A model generated the notes under the pieces. The model was not told the origin of the DNA. It was given only the letters and a program-made list of their open reading frames with translations, and ran no database searches. Made by a program: the position numbers and the translations under genes. From Candidatus Heimdallarchaeum endolithica (lineage in GTDB: Archaea > Asgardarchaeota > Heimdallarchaeia > Heimdallarchaeales > Heimdallarchaeaceae), in the NCBI GenBank assembly GCA_021513715.1, contig CP084167.1, forward strand, positions 2,179,555-2,243,554: a stretch of DNA of 64,000 bases, given 5' to 3'. Positions 57,360-64,000 of this stretch are shown one piece after another (positions within the stretch are counted from its first letter, which is position 1; each line of letters starts with the position of its first letter).

Positions 57360-59477
57360 CTAACCCCCTCCAATCCCTTTTCTTCTAAAAAGAATCCATA
57401 GTATTGCCCCTATACTAATTACCCCTACACTAACAAGGGTAATTTGAACGATTAGACTATCGCTTATTTTTTGTTTTTCTTCTATGATGGTAAAATTCCA
57501 CGTCCGCGTATATTTCCACTCTTCTGACCAAGAACTATTGGAACTTTTGACAGTAAACTCTAACGTGTGCTCTCCTATTTCTAAACCTGAATAACTGAAA
57601 TAATAACGTGTTTCTTGCGCTTCAGCGGTTATATCTCCTCCATCTAAAATAAGGCTAGGAAGACCGTTACCATAAGAGATGTTAAGGTAAAAGCTTTTTC
57701 TAGTCGTGTACTCTTGAATGTTGGTTTTATGCACTATCACCCAAGCTCGACGAGAACTGATGAGTGAACCTTGAATGTCAATAGCTTGACTATCATTCAT
57801 TGAACGAAAAACAAGATACTTGATTTCACCATAACCGAATAAATTAAACGTCTTCTTCATATTGCTTGTTAAAGAAACATCTTCTACTATTAGGTCTCCA
57901 TCCTCATCTGTCTGCTCAGAGACGAGAGCAACGACTGCAGTTATATTTGTTTCTACATTAATAGTATAGTTATATTCTTCTCTAGTTTGTATGGCGTAAA
58001 CTCTTACAGCATCACCATTTTTGCGGTCTAAAACAGTTTGAAAATTAACCGTATCACCAATATTCTCAATAGCTAGCTCTATGGGTAAACCATATTGGTA
58101 TATTCCCCACCCTTCAAAGTTATCTTTTCCAAAATAATCTTTAGTAGGCTCAGGATAATTATAATAAGCTGTTCCAGAGGATTCGTAGGTGTGTAATAAA
58201 ATAATTTGCTTTACTTTTGCTACTTTTTCCCAGGTATACTCCCAGTTAGAAGCAGTCATAGACAAAGCAACTGCAGATATGTATGCACAAGATAGATCTG
58301 GAGAAGCTTGAGGGATTACATCATATTCGTTTTTAGCATCTGCAACTAGAGCATATTGTGTATAACCCATTGATCCCCCGAAAGCCATGAGATCAGGTTT
58401 TAAGCCATAATAGGTGTTACCGTGAGCTGAAGGTTCAATTTTTCCATTTTTATTTGCATTTCCTACAGTTATAGCTTTTTTAGCTGTTCCAGGAGAATTA
58501 ATATAAGAGTTAGACCCTTCGTCACCAGATGTAGCAACAACCACTAGCCCTTCATCAGCTAACTCATTAATTTTATCATCTATATTCATAACTTGTGAAT
58601 CTAACCTAAAACTAAGGTTAACTACGGTAATGTTATATTGCTCTTTGATCGTTTTCAAGTAATCTAGAGCATCTAAAACAGTATCATATGTCGTTTTTCC
58701 TTCATCATCAAGAACTTTTAGCGCAATTATTTTTGCCCCAGGACAAATACCAGTATATTCCTCTAACAAGGGATAATGGATTGTTCCGTTAATGTATGCA
58801 CCGTTCTCTTCATCTAAATTACCAACACTTAATTCAAGATATCTTGTTTTTTCTTCTTTGCTAGTATAAACATAGTGATATTCTCCAGTATCCACCCTAA
58901 CAGAATCTATATTTTCTATTCCTCTTCCATCCACAAGAAAAATTCTTATTTCTATCCCTTCTTCCCAATGAAAAGAACAGTCTAAGGTTTCATTAGGTCG
59001 AAGATAAAATTTTTTTACAGGAACAAAGTATCGTGGTTCAGTATAAAAAGAGAAACTATAATTTAAGGCTGAATTGTTCTTACCTGCAATAATAGAAGAT
59101 ACGGCAGTTCCATGTCCATTAACATCAGTTGGCTCATCATAAAGGTCATTTTCTTCATCAACAGATGAACCTACAAAATCTTTCCAATGAACGAGCTGTT
59201 CCTCATCAAACATAAAATGGTTAAGGTTTATTCCCGTGTCCAGTATAGCCACAGTCTTATTTCCTGGATCTAACTTTATCCATTCATCTTCTGTTAATTT
59301 TCTTACGTTTTTTCCTGAACTTGATTCCTTTGAATTGAGAATATTTTGTCTATCTTCTCTTTCATCCTCAATATAAGAATATGAATCATTCTCTATATTT
59401 ATTTGATAAATCGAACTTACGCTTGAAAAAAATATCAGGACTATAATAATTGTTATTGCTAATTTGCTTTTTACCAT
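57360..59477 (-). CDS. Membrane-anchored subtilase-family (S8) protein
   Basis: A 705-residue protein with an N-terminal signal (LAITIIIVLIFFSSVSSI) and a C-terminal transmembrane helix (VGVISIGAILWILF) ending in RRKGIGGG. The S8 catalytic triad is present: Asp80 in AILDTGI, His122 in NGHGT and Ser396 in PDLSCAYISAVAL, a diverged version of GTSxAxP. The oxyanion-hole Asn is replaced by Asp319 (ATSGDEG), as in proprotein convertase 2, which may limit the substrate range. About 110 residues are inserted between His and the oxyanion loop. A beta domain follows the catalytic part. AGGTGA lies 7 nt before the ATG. It is encoded directly upstream of both giant genes, so cutting or maturing them is a reasonable inference. 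Confidence 0.9.
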   Translation of the reverse strand: MVKSKLAITIIIVLIFFSSVSSIYQINIENDSYSYIEDEREDRQNILNSKESSSGKNVRKLTEDEWIKLDPGNKTVAILDTGINLNHFMFDEEQLVHWKDFVGSSVDEENDLYDEPTDVNGHGTAVSSIIAGKNNSALNYSFSFYTEPRYFVPVKKFYLRPNETLDCSFHWEEGIEIRIFLVDGRGIENIDSVRVDTGEYHYVYTSKEEKTRYLELSVGNLDEENGAYINGTIHYPLLEEYTGICPGAKIIALKVLDDEGKTTYDTVLDALDYLKTIKEQYNITVVNLSFRLDSQVMNIDDKINELADEGLVVVATSGDEGSNSYINSPGTAKKAITVGNANKNGKIEPSAHGNTYYGLKPDLMAFGGSMGYTQYALVADAKNEYDVIPQASPDLSCAYISAVALSMTASNWEYTWEKVAKVKQIILLHTYESSGTAYYNYPEPTKDYFGKDNFEGWGIYQYGLPIELAIENIGDTVNFQTVLDRKNGDAVRVYAIQTREEYNYTINVETNITAVVALVSEQTDEDGDLIVEDVSLTSNMKKTFNLFGYGEIKYLVFRSMNDSQAIDIQGSLISSRRAWVIVHKTNIQEYTTRKSFYLNISYGNGLPSLILDGGDITAEAQETRYYFSYSGLEIGEHTLEFTVKSSNSSWSEEWKYTRTWNFTIIEEKQKISDSLIVQITLVSVGVISIGAILWILFRRKGIGGG

Positions 59478-59484
59478 TTCTCTT

Positions 59485-59688
59485 TCACCTATTACCTAAA
59501 ACGATTATTTTCTCCTTAAACTGATTATTCTCTAATTTATTTTTAAATGAGGAAAAAAATTCAGAATATTCAGACTGGAAAAGTTTTGACTCTATTCTAT
59601 AATTCTTATACGAAAAAACAAGTGTAGTGATTCTTTTTTGTTCTAGTTCTGTTTTAGTTAGAACACCTCTTCTTAATAAACTGACCAT
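59485..59688 (-). CDS. Small basic protein at the head of the giant operon
   Basis: A 67-residue ORF, MVSLLRRGVLTKTELEQKR..., rich in Lys, Glu and Phe, with no signal or membrane segment. AGGTGG lies 4-5 nt before its ATG (59688), the best evidence that it is translated. It ends 7 nt before the subtilase ATG, so it is probably the first or second gene of the operon. No family is recognised. A role as a regulator, chaperone or immunity-type factor for the operon cannot be judged from sequence. Confidence 0.5.
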   Translation of the reverse strand: MVSLLRRGVLTKTELEQKRITTLVFSYKNYRIESKLFQSEYSEFFSSFKNKLENNQFKEKIIVLGNR

Positions 59689-59908
59689 TTTTCCACCTGA
59701 ATATAAATAGAGTAAAAAGGGAGAGTGTAGAAAGTGAACAATGTCCACTTTCTATTTGTTTTTGTTTGCCCATATCCACAGAAATCCCTATTGGGTCTAA
59801 AAGGAAGTCAATTTTCTGTATCAGAAACAAGGCAACATGAGCCAATTTAGCACTACTCAAGTACTTGGGGTTGGTATTAGACAAGAGTTCGTATCCAAAT
59901 TGACTCAT
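59654..59908 (-). CDS. Possible small ORF at the operon promoter
   Basis: An 84-residue frame beginning MSQFGYELLSNTNPKYL and containing FLLDPIGISVDMGKQKQIE. It overlaps the next small ORF by 35 nt in another frame. Its ATG lies about 39 nt after a strong TATA element at 59947-59958, so it would be the first ORF on the transcript, but no ribosome binding site is visible. It could be a real leader protein, a fragment of a lost gene, or chance. Confidence 0.3.
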   Translation of the reverse strand: MSQFGYELLSNTNPKYLSSAKLAHVALFLIQKIDFLLDPIGISVDMGKQKQIESGHCSLSTLSLFTLFIFRWKNGQFIKKRCSN

Positions 59909-59946
59909 AAAATGTACGCTTATCGTTCTCTTTAAAAAGCTAACCC

Positions 59947-59958
59947 CTATATATAAAG
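59947..59958 (-). promoter_or_regulatory. Probable TATA box of the giant-protein operon
   Basis: On the minus strand it reads CTTTATATATAG, a strong archaeal TATA match, about 270 nt before the first well-supported ATG (59688). It is the best promoter candidate for the 30-kb transcript covering the small ORFs, subtilase and both giants. The remaining gap up to 60200 shows no other gene. Confidence 0.45.
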
Positions 59959-60250
59959 ATGCACAGAATTTAGATATTTGACTATTTAAAAAAAAATATT
60001 TAGATTCCCATAACAATGTGTAAATATAATGCTCTTCCGCCAAAAATGTTATGTTCAGAAGGTGAAAAACTATTTCCATTTTTTTAGAAATACCACTATC
60101 TTTTATATAAAAATGTGTATATGTAAAACACTTTTATAAAAAAAGTTATTCTCGGAAGGTAACAAAACGTTCTATATTTTCAAGAAAAGTCAATCCCATC
60201 CCTTATACTGATATATAAACATATGCACGAGGCTTGTAAAAGGGACAAAA

Positions 60251-61309
60251 ATGTACAGTATAAGGTATAAAGATCATATTTCAAAAAATAAATTGAAATT
60301 AATAAATATTCAATCATCATTTACTTATATTATTAATAGTCAAAATTTCTATAGTTTTCACTATATGTATTTAAATATTAATTTCACAATAGTGATCTAC
60401 ATGCCTTTAGATGATAAAACAAAAGATGAAATTATCAAGTCTTTCAATAGTTTTAGTATAGTACAGGAACATAAAATATTGGAAAAAATGAGAAAATGTT
60501 CTTTTACTGAAGAAGAAATTGAAAATATTATAAAAACGAATATAAAAGAAGACATATCTCTTGAACAAAAAAATAGAACTATTAATTATTTACTAAATAC
60601 TTTCAGTCCAAGTGTTTCTCGTTTTTATTATGAAGGTATTGATGACCGTTCTGGAATAGAAAGCAAGAAAATCAGAGAAATTGATTTTAGATTTAATTTC
60701 AATATATTTAAAAAACTAGAAACTAGTGTCATTAATTCACAAATTTTTTTTGCAGGCGATATTAAAAACAATGATGAATATTTGTGGGTTTTTAGCAGTA
60801 TAAAAGAGAATTTTGGTTTTTTTCCCATATACTTTGAAAATGCTGATAATGAACAATTATTGAAACATTTCCCCATCATATGGAATAAGAAACTTCCTCT
60901 TCCTTTTACTGTCGTAGAAAATATGATCCCACTACATAAAAATGGTAAAAGAATAGCTAAAAAAGAAAAAAAGAAAGAACAACGGCCTAGAGATTTTTGT
61001 AATCAAGTAACAAGTGGAATAGACGGTTTGATACTTACCATTCAGCGATATGCGAATATTGGAGGAATTAATACTAAAAATCTCATAGTTCCTCTGCTAA
61101 TTTTATCTAATAAACCTATATTGATTTCTAAAATTCCTCCTAGAAAAGAAGATGTTAAAGAAACTGAAGCTCTTATTTACCTTTTTCAACCAAATTTTAC
61201 TCCAACAACGACTAGTAGATGGCTTATTCCTATTCTAGTTGTACATCAAGATAGTCTGTTAGATGTAATCAAAAAATTAACCGTTATCTTTACAATTGAA
61301 CTAATATGA
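60251..61309 (+). CDS. Protein of unknown function
   Basis: A 352-residue soluble protein that I do not recognise. The first ~50 residues are Tyr/Asn-rich strands. A helical region follows (LDDKTKDEIIKSFNSF, KCSFTEEEIENIIKT), then an alpha/beta part (SQIFFAGDIKNNDEYLWVF, ENFGFFPIYFENAD). A very basic linker (KRIAKKEKKKEQRPRD) lies near 235-250, and the C-terminal part is hydrophobic beta (NLIVPLLILSNKPILISK, RWLIPILVVHQDS). No catalytic motif is clear. The ATG at 60251 is well supported: AAGGGA lies 7 nt upstream and a GATATATAAA element about 32 nt upstream. A later Met at 60401 is an alternative. It lies between the giant operon and the Cas4-like gene. Confidence 0.6.
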   Translation: MYSIRYKDHISKNKLKLINIQSSFTYIINSQNFYSFHYMYLNINFTIVIYMPLDDKTKDEIIKSFNSFSIVQEHKILEKMRKCSFTEEEIENIIKTNIKEDISLEQKNRTINYLLNTFSPSVSRFYYEGIDDRSGIESKKIREIDFRFNFNIFKKLETSVINSQIFFAGDIKNNDEYLWVFSSIKENFGFFPIYFENADNEQLLKHFPIIWNKKLPLPFTVVENMIPLHKNGKRIAKKEKKKEQRPRDFCNQVTSGIDGLILTIQRYANIGGINTKNLIVPLLILSNKPILISKIPPRKEDVKETEALIYLFQPNFTPTTTSRWLIPILVVHQDSLLDVIKKLTVIFTIELI

Positions 61310-61501
61310 AGAGAAAAGATTTTCTACTTTATATATTTATAAAATTATAACATTTCTGAAGGTTATATTTATGTTCAACCTTTTTATATTTCGCACGAAT
61401 GTTTAACAACTTATTTTTTGTCTTTTTTTGTTTCGCCCAATCTTTTTCTTGCTTAATTATTTGAATTTCCTATGTTTTTATATTTATCAAATTTAATTTT
61501 T

Positions 61502-62410
61502 TTACTTCTGTTCTTGTTTAACCAGTATTTTTTTCCAGACAATTTCTTCATTTTTGGTAATTTTTTTATTTTTTCCAAAGATCTCATTTATGAAATCACA
61601 CATTTTACATTTTTCTTTACAAAAAGCTTTTTTCATGATTTTACCAGGTAATTGTTTTTCCGATTTTACTCTCTCAACGATAGATACAATATTACTAATC
61701 CTCTTTAATTCTATGTCCTCCTTAGGAAGATCTAATATTCTTTTTTTCTTTTCATCATTATTTAAGTACCATAACTCTGGAATAATTTCGATATTAGGGT
61801 AGCTCTTTCTAATAATTTCAGAATAGGTAAGCACTTGCCTTTTATCTCTGAGAGATGATTTTCCTGTTTTTAGTTCTATCACTCTTACTGCTTTTCGATC
61901 TACTGTCCAAGCTAAAATGTCTATTCTGCCTGTTAAAATAAATTTCTCTGATAATTCATACTCAATTTTGTATTCAACTCCGATAACAAGAGAAAATAAT
62001 CTATTATTATTCTCTTCAACTAAAGAAGAACAAAGCATAGCCAAGGAGCGTAAATTAAAGTAAAGCTCATCGTCATACTTTACTTCTTTCTCTCTCTCAA
62101 TTATGCATTCAAAGTCCTTTATTCCATCAGGGAAGAAAAAACGTTCTGTCAACTCGTTTAAAGCAGCAAAAAAAGACTCTTCTATTGTAAGTTTTTCGTT
62201 ATTGTAAAAATATTCTACAATGTCAAAATTGTTTGAAAAAACCGATTGAAGAAGTAGATGATAAAAAGATCCAGCATTAAGGGCAAACGTAGATGGAGCA
62301 TATTTTTTCAATCCTTTCATCTTCAGTAGAACAGCCGTATATGGTCTTCTTTCGCATTTATCTTCTTCAAGGACATCAGTAACGCAAATTCTAATTGGCC
62401 TTGCGAACAT
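61502..62410 (-). CDS. Stand-alone Cas4-family nuclease
   Basis: A RecB/Cas4-type PD-(D/E)XK nuclease of 302 residues with an iron-sulfur cluster site. Counting from the ATG at 62410: His51 in SFYHLLLQ, Asp164 in GRIDIL, Glu179 and Lys181 in IELKTG, and QVLTYS (QxxxY) at 192-196. All are motifs of the active site. Cys19 near the N-terminus and Cys264, Cys268, Cys271 (FCKEKCKMCD) give the four cluster ligands. Such proteins cut single-stranded DNA ends. No cas1, cas2 or CRISPR array is present, and stand-alone Cas4 proteins are common in archaeal viruses, casposons and plasmids. The start follows GTGA by 6 nt. Repeat A (62442-62478) lies upstream and may contain its promoter (TATA-like on this strand). 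Confidence 0.88.
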   Translation of the reverse strand: MFARPIRICVTDVLEEDKCERRPYTAVLLKMKGLKKYAPSTFALNAGSFYHLLLQSVFSNNFDIVEYFYNNEKLTIEESFFAALNELTERFFFPDGIKDFECIIEREKEVKYDDELYFNLRSLAMLCSSLVEENNNRLFSLVIGVEYKIEYELSEKFILTGRIDILAWTVDRKAVRVIELKTGKSSLRDKRQVLTYSEIIRKSYPNIEIIPELWYLNNDEKKKRILDLPKEDIELKRISNIVSIVERVKSEKQLPGKIMKKAFCKEKCKMCDFINEIFGKNKKITKNEEIVWKKILVKQEQK

Positions 62411-62441
62411 GATACTCACGCTAATCTATAATCTCTTAATT

Positions 62442-62478
62442 AATTTATAAAAAAGGAAAAAGTGGATTATTAAAAAGT
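62442..62478 (+). repeat. Repeat A, copy 2 (37 bp)
   Basis: Matches 25082-25117 with one C replaced by GT and otherwise identical, in the same orientation, about 37.3 kb away. It lies 32 nt before the Cas4-like start, whose minus-strand promoter may include its TTTATAAATT part. Repeat B does not follow here. Confidence 0.85.
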
Positions 62479-62664
62479 AAATAAAAAAATTAATTGAGTA
62501 AATAAACAAACATTGGATATGAACAAGTAAAAAAATCTTCTTGTATCACTTGTAGCTAATTATGACTCAAAAATAGGACAAACAACTCATTGTGAGTGTT
62601 TAATAGAACTTTGTTTTTAATCTTCCTTTATTTCCCCTTAAATTTCATAGTATGAACTTAACGT

Positions 62665-62721
62665 GTGTCGATAAAAAGTATAGACAAAAAATCTAAGTGT
62701 CGATAAAAAGTATAGACAAAA
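62665..62721 (+). repeat. Two perfect 25-bp direct repeats, period 32 bp
   Basis: GTGTCGATAAAAAGTATAGA plus CAAAA occurs at 62665-62689 and 62697-62721, separated by seven bases. Perfect identity at this spacing is typical of protein-binding iterons or of parS/parC-like sites in plasmids. They sit just beyond the 3' end of the ParA-like gene. Confidence 0.85.
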
Positions 62722-62773
62722 TAACAAAATCAAAAAAGAATAATGTTTTTTTTAACTTCAATAATAATATCAA

Positions 62774-63589
62774 TTATAATTGAATGGGCGGTTCATTTGG
62801 TTCTTTAGTATACGATAAAACATAATTGAAAATGTTACTGTATAACACGTAATCTTTTTCTGGATCTAAAAAAAATTCTTTTCCTGTTACCACATCGTTA
62901 AAATAAGTAGTAGAATGTTCTAAAATGATTATTTGATTAACAAAAGATAGATTCAATATATCCATTATTTTTTGTTTTATTTCATTTGGTGTGGATGTGT
63001 TTTTGAAATTATTTATGATGATGTCCAAAGGTTTGATTTTAACATACTCTGGGAAATGGGCTATTCTTTCCGCATTCGCTTTCAGCAAGAACAAGTTGGG
63101 ACTTGCGACTAATATTGGTTTATCAGCTACAAATAGTGCATTTACGCTATAAATATTCAAAGTACTAGGGCAATCTATGATTATAAAGTCGTATTTTATT
63201 TTCATTTCTACAATCAAACCCATCAAAAAATCTAGGAATGTGTCTGCAGTGAGTGTAGTATATCTATTATTTATTTCATTGAGAGTCAAAACAGGTTCTA
63301 CAATAGCAAAATCTATTCCTGTTTTGTGTTCTATTATACATTCATCGAAAGATTCATGTTCTGAAGAGTCTGAAACATTTCTTTTCAACAACCAATCGGT
63401 TAAATATTTTTCCTTTACCACTTTTCGATTCAGCAAATATTGATAGCTAGGATTAAAAATATCCAGTTCAACGACTAGTGTTTTCTTTTTTTCTCGCACA
63501 AACATTTTTCCCATATTGAGTGCGAGCATGGTTTTTCCTGTTCCCCCTTCAAATGAGAAGAGAGTAAGTAATTTACTTTTTCTTGTCAT
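62774..63589 (-). CDS. ParA/MinD-like ATPase with altered Walker A
   Basis: A 271-residue ParA-family ATPase of the kind used for plasmid or chromosome partition. The P-loop is FEGGTGKT (residues 13-20): Gly15, Gly16, Gly18, Lys19 and Thr20 are in place, but the signature deviant lysine (normally KGGxGKT) is Glu14. A Walker A'-like Asp follows in VVELDIFNPS, and Walker B is FIIIDCPS near 155-162. The C-terminal third is typical alpha/beta with a DPEKDYVLYSNIF-like end. Loss of the signature Lys should alter how ATP is sensed across the dimer. GGTGA precedes the ATG. It overlaps the upstream winged-helix gene by 17 nt, consistent with a two-gene partition cassette, and direct repeats lie just downstream. 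Confidence 0.87.
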   Translation of the reverse strand: MTRKSKLLTLFSFEGGTGKTMLALNMGKMFVREKKKTLVVELDIFNPSYQYLLNRKVVKEKYLTDWLLKRNVSDSSEHESFDECIIEHKTGIDFAIVEPVLTLNEINNRYTTLTADTFLDFLMGLIVEMKIKYDFIIIDCPSTLNIYSVNALFVADKPILVASPNLFLLKANAERIAHFPEYVKIKPLDIIINNFKNTSTPNEIKQKIMDILNLSFVNQIIILEHSTTYFNDVVTGKEFFLDPEKDYVLYSNIFNYVLSYTKEPNEPPIQL

Positions 63590-64000
63590 CTATTTTCACC
63601 AATGAAAAACAAGTTTTGCCATTGACTGCAGTAATCCTTCTTATTATCCCCTTTTCCAATAAATACAATAGAGAATGCGTGATATATTCCTTATCACTGA
63701 TATCATATTCCTTTTCCACATATTCTTCTATCTCATCTCTAGAAATTGTATTATTAGTGTTCAGAGCAAGAATGGACTTGAGCACATAGGAAGAAGAATG
63801 ATCCATTATCTCAAGCATAGTCCTAGTTGAAAAGTAGTTGTCTATCTCTTCCTCTTCTTTTCTTAACCTAGAACTGAAAGAGTCATAAACTATTTTTTCT
63901 ACTTTTTTTTCTAATTCGTATAATTTATCTCTAACAGTATAAATATTCAATTTTGAAGTAAGAAATCGCTCAAACTCTTTGACTATTTTTGATGCTAATA
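63573..64000 (-). CDS. Coiled-coil/winged-helix partner of ParA (cut by window end)
   Basis: The frame runs without a stop from 63573 to the right edge, so the true start lies outside; a TTG at 63950 is not needed as the start. The visible part is at least 141 residues. The first section is a coiled coil (KEFERF, DKLYELEKKVEKIVYD, RLRKEEEEIDNYF). The C-terminal ~75 residues are winged-helix (SSYVLKSILALNTNNTISRDEIEEYVEKEYDIS... KGIIRRITAVNG). A coiled coil with winged-helix beside a ParA ATPase is the arrangement of many plasmid centromere-binding proteins, so a ParB-like role is inferred. Its stop overlaps the ParA start by 17 nt, giving translational coupling. Confidence 0.7.
   Translation of the reverse strand, partial: LASKIVKEFERFLTSKLNIYTVRDKLYELEKKVEKIVYDSFSSRLRKEEEEIDNYFSTRTMLEIMDHSSSYVLKSILALNTNNTISRDEIEEYVEKEYDISDKEYITHSLLYLLEKGIIRRITAVNGKTCFSLVKIDDKKK

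Larger units (their letters stand above)
62411..62773. other. Gap with direct repeats, candidate partition or replication site
   Basis: No supportable gene in about 360 bp. It holds repeat A copy 2 (62442-62478) and two 25-bp direct repeats (62665-62689 and 62697-62721). Being next to a ParA-type ATPase, the direct repeats are candidates for a centromere-like site or iterons. The remainder is AT-rich. Confidence 0.5.

Noticed and set aside
62665..62721. Minimal CRISPR of two repeats
   Set aside because: Repeats are 25 bp with a seven-base gap, too short for a spacer; iterons are more likely.

Overview
The window is AT-rich archaeal DNA. It encodes archaeal elongation factor 1-alpha, the small subunit of family D DNA polymerase, an archaeal RPA with OB folds and a zinc finger, an STT3/AglB oligosaccharyltransferase, and an intron-bearing tRNA-Arg. 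It also has a Ras-like small GTPase and two Roadblock/LC7 proteins. That combination points to an Asgard archaeon (Promethearchaeota). I cannot place it in a lineage from sequence alone. Many genes have an archaeal TATA element 25-45 nt before a start with little or no leader, and others have GGAGG/GGTG-type ribosome binding sites.

Region 1 (1-17.2 kb) is dense core genome. In order it has the end of an SF2 helicase, SurE, EF-1A, and a minus-strand signalling cluster (KaiC-like ATPase, Roadblock, FIST sensor, Ras-like GTPase, CxxC protein). A divergent tandem-winged-helix protein follows, then a tiny membrane protein, RPA, an HTH regulator, a 52-residue zinc-finger protein, STT3, a short-chain dehydrogenase, a second Roadblock protein and the PolD small subunit.

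Region 2 (17.3-27.3 kb) is accessory. It has an unrecognised 551-residue protein, a TnpB whose middle RuvC acidic residue appears to be missing, and an ORF without a normal start codon that ends flush against the encoded CCA of tRNA-Arg(UCU). Next come a secreted membrane protein with a His/Cys pair spaced as in clan-CD (gingipain/CHAT/caspase-like) peptidases, a multi-pass membrane protein, and a PAPS-reductase-like plus ParB-like pair matching the bacterial IbrA/IbrB (YbdN/YbdM) architecture. Purine-rich simple repeats, tandem repeats and hairpins fill the gaps.

Region 3 (27.9-60 kb) is dominated by one minus-strand operon: one or two small ORFs, a membrane-anchored subtilase-like protein, a 4475-residue Ig-repeat surface protein, and a 5326-residue protein. 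The two giant genes are translationally coupled (TAATG). The second giant has about 3500 residues of lectin-like and Ca-loop beta sequence, then a hydrophobic/helical region, then a possible PD-(D/E)XK nuclease motif at residues 4323-4335. The layout resembles a contact-dependent polymorphic toxin or giant adhesin with its own maturation protease. This is my main candidate for an undescribed system.

Region 4 (60.2-64 kb) holds an unknown protein, a stand-alone Cas4-family nuclease with all motifs, an intergenic pair of 25-bp direct repeats, a ParA-like ATPase whose signature lysine is replaced by Glu, and a coiled-coil/winged-helix partner running off the right edge. A near-identical 36/37-bp repeat at 25082 and 62442 brackets about 37 kb (IbrAB, giant operon, Cas4). 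Together with the ParA genes this suggests that much of 25-64 kb is or was a mobile or conjugative-like element. No CRISPR array was seen.
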